From Metallyticus violacea (Eukaryota > Arthropoda > Insecta > Mantodea > Metallyticidae): a DNA stretch of 64,000 nucleotides. The DNA lies in NCBI GenBank assembly GCA_030762175.1, contig CM060833.1, positions 165,825,001-165,889,000 on the forward strand. Reading direction: 5' to 3'. The position numbers were made by a program, and so were the translations under genes. The notes under the pieces are model-generated. The model was not told the DNA's origin. It searched no databases and worked only from the letters and a program-made list of their open reading frames with translations. This document shows, one piece after another, positions 58,795 to 64,000 of the stretch. The number at the start of each line of letters is the position of its first letter. The first letter of the stretch is position 1.

Positions 58795-59567
58795 TATAAA
58801 GGCTGCCAAAAATGTATACACACTTCAAGCAAAGAAAACGGTGTTAACATAACAAAATTGAATTCACACAAACAGAAAATGATGAGCATTAATCATCTTA
58901 GACTTTTACAGTGACAACAGTTGCTCAAAATGCCCACGGCGTGTGTATCGGCGTCGATACACTTCTGAGTACGTTGAACTACTGATTGAGCAACGTTTGC
59001 GAAAGTGTCCTCAGCGATTGCAGCACATGCCGTTTCAATTTCTTCCCGAAGTGCTGCCAGTGTAGCTGGTTTTCTACGGTATACAAGAGTTCCCCATAGG
59101 TAGAAATCCAACGGAGTTAGATCCGGAGAATGCGATGGAAACTCAATCTGACCTCTTCGTCCTATCCAGTGCCTTGGGTCCAGTGCGCGAGGCTTATTGC
59201 TGTGCGAGGTCTCTCAGATCTGCCCCTGTGAACATCGCATACAGTACCATGTGTCTCAAATTTGTCTCCAATGTGTGCAATTGTTACTGGCGTTGGCGGT
59301 TCTGTTCTGTACACACGTCTCCATTGCCTTTGAATTTCATCATCATTCTCGGCTTTCCAATACCACTTCAAAATTGCTTTCCGCTGTTCAAACGATAATC
59401 TTGGCTCCAATTTTTTGTTGTAGCAACGCTAGCATAACGTAATGTGAGTTACATCTGTTTACAGAACATCATACTGCACATTACTGTTGTTTTTCGGTTC
59501 AACTTTGAAGTATATTAAATAGATATCTACTGTGAAAGTGTGTATACATTTTTTGGCACCTTCGGTA
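58795..59567 (-). mobile_element. Internally deleted DDE transposon, copy 2
   Basis: Inverted ends (GGCTGCCAAAAATGTATACAC and the complement of GAAGGTGCCAAAAAATGT) are flanked by TA. The minus frame begins MEPRLSFEQRKAILKWYWKA and continues QRQWRRVYRTEPPTPVTIA, GRSERPRTA and HWTQG. It then joins directly to the C-terminal part (SPDLTPLDFYLWGTL, VYRRKPATLAALREEIETA, a stop near 58905). A dozen bases around LKDV present in copy 1 are missing here. Confidence 0.82.
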
Positions 59568-59800
59568 TATGTACATATAGTACAATACTATACAGGTATT
59601 GTATACTGTATATAATGTACTGTATTGTATTACTGTATATTGTACTGTATAGTACATATATACAGTATATATACTATATAATATATACATTATATATAGT
59701 AAATATACATACATATACAATATATTTATATACAATACAGCACATTAAAGCAGTACATATACAATATACACATACATATACATATACAATATGCACTGAT
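59568..59800. repeat. TA/GTAC-rich palindromic low-complexity tract
   Basis: Alternating GTATAC, GTACAT and TATATA steps form many short self-complementary segments. Both strands give long meaningless Tyr/Ile-rich ORFs. It adjoins the end of the deleted transposon. Confidence 0.75.
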
Positions 59801-60037
59801 TTAATGCCATTATTAAATTCTGGAACCATCTGTTGAGTACTCCAAATTTAATTTCTTATGTCATGCATAGTATCATATTTTCTAACAACTCTTCTAACAA
59901 ATAAGTTAGAAATTTCAGGGGGAACAACATTAAAACACGCACTGTTTTAGTACGTGAATCTGCTGGTTGTACTTTAACTTTAGTAATTTCCCCTGATTCA
60001 TATTGAAATTCAGCTTTCCCTTGGTGCTATCAATTAG

Positions 60038-60038
<1 letters not shown>

Positions 60039-60102
<64 letters not shown>
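60039..60102. repeat. (ATT)n microsatellite
   Basis: About 21 uninterrupted trinucleotides. Confidence 0.97.
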
Positions 60103-60104
<2 letters not shown>

Positions 60105-60893
60105 TAGTGTCATTACCTTTAGATAGATGGCTCATTGCCTTGTGTGTAATTGTAGTGTGTGCACTTGATTTGCAGTGAGCAACCCATTCATGCATTTCCC
60201 GTGCCGATGGCCTGGTTGTATTTGGCGAAAACTGGATTTGAATGGCGTTTATCCTTTTGTACTTTTCCATGTTTCATTTCTCTGTTGGTTGGTATACTTA
60301 AAATGTGAGCTTCTATCCTATGCTATTAAAACTAATGTGAAACTTTTATTTATATGTATATAACATGAAATAAAGTATTAATAATCACTAAATTGTGTAA
60401 ATATATGTTTTTATGAATATCTGCATACATTCTGTCAGCTGCAAATATTTTTAACGTGTTGTAATTAGTAAAAGCTTTCGTATTCTTATTCTTGATGCAA
60501 GTCATGGCCTCCCTCATTCTCTTAACAATGGTTTGTTAGTACTGCTACTGATATGTTTGCTTCAGTTGTTTTCTTTAATTCTTTTCTTCTCTTCTTTAAG
60601 AACAGTACTACTATAATTTTCCAGTTCCTATCAGGAACCTTCAACGCCATACTTCCCCGAGCTAATTTGCTAAGTCATTAATAATTTATTTCATTCATCG
60701 TTCGTTGTGACCAAAGATGCTGGCAGGGTTAAACGCATAGCAAATAAATACTTAATTCGTTACGGCTGTGCATGGATAAAATAAAACGAAACAGTAAATA
60801 CTAGTATGCAATTACTGGAGTGTTCAAGAAAGTAAAAACATATCTAAGGAATGATAAGGGATTGACTGGGTTTTGTACAACCTACTGATGTTA
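60103..60893. other. Intergenic sequence with a possible gag-like remnant
   Basis: The minus frame at 60034-60270 reads EKYKRINAIQIQFSPNTTRP and EMHEWVAHC before entering the microsatellite. It may come from a retroelement accessory domain, but I cannot name it. The rest shows nothing. Confidence 0.3.
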
Positions 60894-62166
60894 CAAGGGT
60901 AGGTCCATAAGTTTCCGGCCTCGCCGAAGGGTTATCGCCTTCACAAAACCCTTATCTGGTGTAATATTTTATCTGCTAAGTAAATAATTGTAGCTGTGTT
61001 CAGTTGTTCAGATATAATTGCATAAAAGAAGGCCACGTGTAGAAGATTGTGACATGTTCAAAATGAATATAGAACTGTTATTAAGTTCTTCACAAGTAAG
61101 AAGAAGGACTTACTCCAAATTAAAATAAACAGCTATTGGACGGTGTATATGGGGAAGCTACCCCCTCATATTCTACTGTAAAAGAATGAGTTAATTTTTT
61201 TTCGAATGGATCGAGACGGCATTGAAGACAAAGAGCGAGCAGGTGGATTCCTGAAATCATCGCTTTTGTGGAAGGAGAAAGCATGGAAGACCTGAGGCTC
61301 AAAGTTACAGAAATAGCAGCAAGGCTGGGCCTTTCTAAAACAACAGTCCTTCGAATTATTCATGAACATTTAAACATGAATAAGGTTAGTGCAAGATGGG
61401 TGACTAGACTTCTTTCCTCAGTCAAAAAGCAGCAACGAGTCGTCTGTTGTCAGGCATTTTTGGAGCTCTGCCATGGCAACGAGAGAGAGAGAGAGAGAGA
61501 AGTTCTGCAAACCATTGTTACAGGAGATGAAACTATGGTCTTATTCTATGATCACTGTCCAAAAGAGAATCAATGGAATGGCGTAAACCTGGCGAAGCAT
61601 CGCCTCTAAAGGCCAAGGTCACCCAGTCAACCAAGAAGACCATGACTACAATCTTTTGGTACTGTGAAGGAATTCTCTTCATTGACTTCAAGGAGAGGAA
61701 CACTACAGTAAATGGGGAGTACTATGCTGGCCTACTACACAGACTACGTTATTCCTCAAAAAGGAAAGGTGAGGAAACCTGAGTGGTGGCGTGCACTTTC
61801 TTCAAGACAACGCGCCTGTGCACGCGGCTTTGTTGCAAAGGAAGTTATGAAGAAATGTGACTTCAAGGGGATGAACTATCCACCCTACAGCCCATATCTA
61901 GCTCCCAGTGACTATTTCTTGTTCTCAAATCTCCAGAAGAACCTTCGAGGAAGGAAATTAAATGTGATGACGAAGGGATGGATGCTGTTTATGCCCATTT
62001 TACAGACAAGACTTCTGGCTATTTTAGGGAGGGCGTTGAAATGTTAATTCAAAGATGTGAGTAGTGTATTGGAATAAAAGGCGACTATATTGAAAAGTGA
62101 AATACAGTTTTTGTTTTTATCATACCTAAAAAATGGTTAGGCCGGAAACTTATGGACCTATCCTGG
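60894..62166 (+). mobile_element. Mariner family M, copy 8, both ends present
   Basis: TA-flanked (60892-60893 and 62167-62168), 1273 bp. Ends are CAAGGGTAGGTCCATAAG and the complement of CCAGGATAGGTCCATAAG. In separate plus frames: IAARLGLSKTTVLRIIHEHL, SARWVTRLLSSV, VTGDETMVLFYD (first Asp), FWYCEGILFIDF, FLQDNAPVHA (second), then YSPYLAPSDYFLFSNLQ (third). All three catalytic positions can be located, but in different frames. A GA run at 61479-61500 adds bases inside the coding part. Confidence 0.9.
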
Positions 62167-62168
62167 TA

Positions 62169-62575
62169 TATACTCTTATTACCTTAAAGAATAAGCGATG
62201 CACATGTTCTCGTTCTTAGAGAGCTGGTAATTAGAATCACGATACCGTATTTTTTTAATGTACATATTTTGGGATTACAAATTATACATTTTTGTTAACT
62301 TTTATGGAAGTATCAATGTCTATATCTTCGTACGGTGTCATTTTGAGACAACCAGCCAACTTGTGGCTTAAACTATATTTTCCGGTTCCAATTTGTGACG
62401 CCCATACTGTAACATTAAAGTTCTAACCCTACTAGTTCGTTATATTATTCCAAAATATTATGGGCTTTAGAGAAGTTGTACCACTTGAATTATGAACAAC
62501 ATTAATTCTTTATTTTCTTCCATTTGCCCTCTGGTGCTAAAACTATTTTTGTTTGAGGTTGTCACAGCAATACTA
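62169..62575. other. Intergenic sequence
   Basis: Between the mariner copy and the 3' end of the LRR-like gene. Nothing recognised. Confidence 0.45.
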
Positions 62576-62581
62576 TTTATT
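62576..62581 (-). promoter_or_regulatory. Polyadenylation signal AATAAA for the LRR-like gene
   Basis: AATAAA on the minus strand, about 100 nt after the stop at 62677, within AATAAATAAATAG. It is the nearest canonical signal, placing a short 3' UTR in AT-rich DNA. Confidence 0.5.
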
Positions 62582-62676
62582 TATCAATTAAACAAAAACA
62601 TTTTAACAACATTATTAGAAACGAGGTCTAATATTCTTTAAAGTTTTTACAAATAGCTTCTCGACATTGCAGCCAT

Positions 62677-63090
62677 CTACAGAAATGTTGGCTCAAAACT
62701 AAAAGAAGGTACAAAGCGATGGTTCCGTATTTCAATGTGATAGCGACAGTTGGCAAGCAGAGCCTCGGGGTTACGCGTTTGTGTAAAGCTGGCAGTATTT
62801 TGTTTGGAGAGCACGATCCAGTTGCGCAGGAAGATGGTGTACTCATTCGGGGTCGCGTTCTCCACGTGCAGGTTTTTCAAGTGACCAAGGAGGGACCTCT
62901 CGGCTAGGGTGCGGTAAAAAGGCTGGCTGTGTATTTCGGTGTTATCCTCTGCTATGAGGTTGGAAATTCGGGGACAGCTTCTCAGCACTCGAGCCATCAG
63001 ATCACCTGACACCTCCAGGCGTCCTGCAGCACCTCTACAGTCACACAGCCTCAGCGACTCCAGTTGGTGATTGGACCTGAGCATCAGGAA
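62677..63090 (-). CDS. 3'-terminal exon of a leucine-rich-repeat-like protein
   Basis: On the minus strand, acceptor GCTGACTAG (AG at 63092-63091) opens a 137-codon frame that ends TAG at 62679-62677. The residues have LRR-like spacing: HQLESLRLCDC, LMARVLRSCPRISNLIAEDN and LLGHLKNLHVEN. A non-repeat C-terminus follows (TPNEYTIFLRNWIV ... IEIRNHRFVPSF). The L-x-x-L-x-L-x-x-(C/N) pattern suggests an F-box/LRR type ligand-binding surface, but no F-box is in the window. The frame enters in phase 0 if the acceptor is right. Upstream exons lie beyond the right edge. Base composition is clearly higher in GC than the flanks, as expected for coding DNA. Confidence 0.7.
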   Translation of the reverse strand, partial: FLMLRSNHQLESLRLCDCRGAAGRLEVSGDLMARVLRSCPRISNLIAEDNTEIHSQPFYRTLAERSLLGHLKNLHVENATPNEYTIFLRNWIVLSKQNTASFTQTRNPEALLANCRYHIEIRNHRFVPSFSFEPTFL

Positions 63091-63092
63091 CT

Positions 63093-63519
63093 AGTCAGCA
63101 TTTCACTTGTCTTACGCATATGCACAGTGCTTTAAAGTCTGCAGAGCCAGGGATGTAATTGTCAAGCTATATCTACTGAATAAACAAAACGTACGGAACG
63201 TTCAGTAGGTTATACAACACATCATTAGGATATGTTCTATTTAATATACTGGATTCTTTACTATACAGACCCCACCCTCCCCCGCCCATCTCTCAGCTAT
63301 CCTCATACTGCATATATGAGTTCCCCATCATGCCAAATCTTTTCCAGGAAATCGGTGGACAGTCCTTCGTCACCCACCCATATCTCTTCTGGTTTACATC
63401 TCTTCGGCCTTCTATACTATCGAGATAGTGATCTCTTCTCGGGAGCTTAGACCTGTATGTGGCTCCATCAGATTTCCAGAACATACCCATGACTTATCGG
63501 TTGAGCCTGTTCTTGTGAA
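63093..63519. other. Intron of the LRR-like gene, first part
   Basis: AT-rich sequence upstream of the terminal exon. No further exon recognised. Confidence 0.45.
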
Positions 63520-63756
63520 CGTTACCTCAAGAAGGAGCTTCGAGGAAGGAAATTTAAGTGTAACAAAGTGATGGTTGCTTTTTATGCCCATTTTGCAGAA
63601 AAGACTTCTGACTATTTGGGGGGGGGATTTAAATGTTAATTCAAAGATGTGAGAAGTGTATTGTAATAAAGGGTAACTGTTGAAAAGTGAAATATAGAGT
63701 ATGTCTTTATCATACCTAGAAAATGGTTATGCAGGAAACTTATGAACCTACCCTCA
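63520..63756 (+). mobile_element. Mariner family M, copy 9, 3' fragment
   Basis: It starts inside the transposase C-terminus (KKELRGRKFKC, then FYAHFAEKTSDYLGGG-like) and runs through the UTR to AACTTATGAACCTACCCTCA followed by TA. 5' truncated. Confidence 0.82.
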
Positions 63757-64000
63757 TATGTATGAAAACAATTATCTATCACTACAAATTCTAAGACTGT
63801 TCAAGACAAAAAAAAAAAAAAAAAACTGTTCCCAGTTCTTAGTTAATGAGTCACAGCGTACATAAACAGTTCTTTAAGAGGCTTACTACAGTGCAAATAG
63901 TTGCGCGGTCTTTTGATACTTCACATTTGTGGTTTCCTTATTTAAAAAAGGCATAATAAACGATTTGTTGACAAGATACATGCATCATATCCAACTAAGC

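Noticed and set aside
59499..59836. Tyr-rich ORFs on both strands
   Set aside because: Translation of a TA/GTAC low-complexity tract.
60034..60270. Poly-Ile C-terminal ORF
   Set aside because: The end is the (ATT)n microsatellite; only the first 35 residues could have meaning and they match no family I can name.
62628..62846. Minus ORF overlapping the LRR-like exon in another frame
   Set aside because: Out-of-frame shadow of the exon 62677-63090.

Overview
This is an arthropod, almost certainly insect, genomic window. It is AT-rich and intron-dominated, and it is packed with Tc1/mariner-type DNA transposons, tRNA-derived SINEs and fragments of LINE reverse transcriptases. The repeat types and kilobase-scale introns would suit a large polyneopteran genome (cockroach, termite or relative), but that placement is inference, because no host gene here identifies the species. 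There are no bacterial features, no CRISPR array and no stand-alone tRNA or rRNA gene.

The main host gene lies on the minus strand and runs from about 39.2 kb, possibly from 50.1 kb, to beyond the left edge. I could join nine exons by splice sites and reading phase: 39069-39239, 38113-38273, 34334-34543, 21775-21988, 17274-17434, 15076-15207, 10976-11155, 8996-9205 and 1873-2367. Together they give 644 codons without a stop. They encode an ankyrin-repeat protein built from a repeated module: a 54-residue leader ending in a P-Y/A-x-M motif, followed by ankyrin repeats. Two complete modules and the leader of a third are visible, the third behind a long Glu/Asp/Gln-rich segment. The leader exons are both exactly 161 bp. 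The first 70 codons after each leader match in length although the introns cut them differently. I do not recognise a named orthologue.

A short exon missed by length-based ORF calling, 4751-4858 on the minus strand, has a strong splice acceptor in the correct phase. It encodes 35 residues with a C-terminal hydrophobic helix flanked by basic residues, then a stop that overlaps an AATAAA signal. It could give an alternative membrane tail-anchored isoform that ends before the acidic exon. A GC-rich, NRF1-like promoter with a phase-compatible candidate first exon lies at about 49.87-50.16 kb.

A second minus-strand gene, of leucine-rich-repeat character, ends at 62677-63090.

The rest is repeats. 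One mariner family with ends like CGAGGGTAGGTCCATAAG has at least nine copies or fragments. A shorter element is present twice with the same internal deletion. A 1.5-kb element has roughly 300-bp inverted ends and a SINE nested inside. Three tRNA-like SINE families, several older transposase relics, four LINE fragments and microsatellites fill most of the remaining space. All transposase reading frames seen are broken, so none of the copies looks able to move itself.
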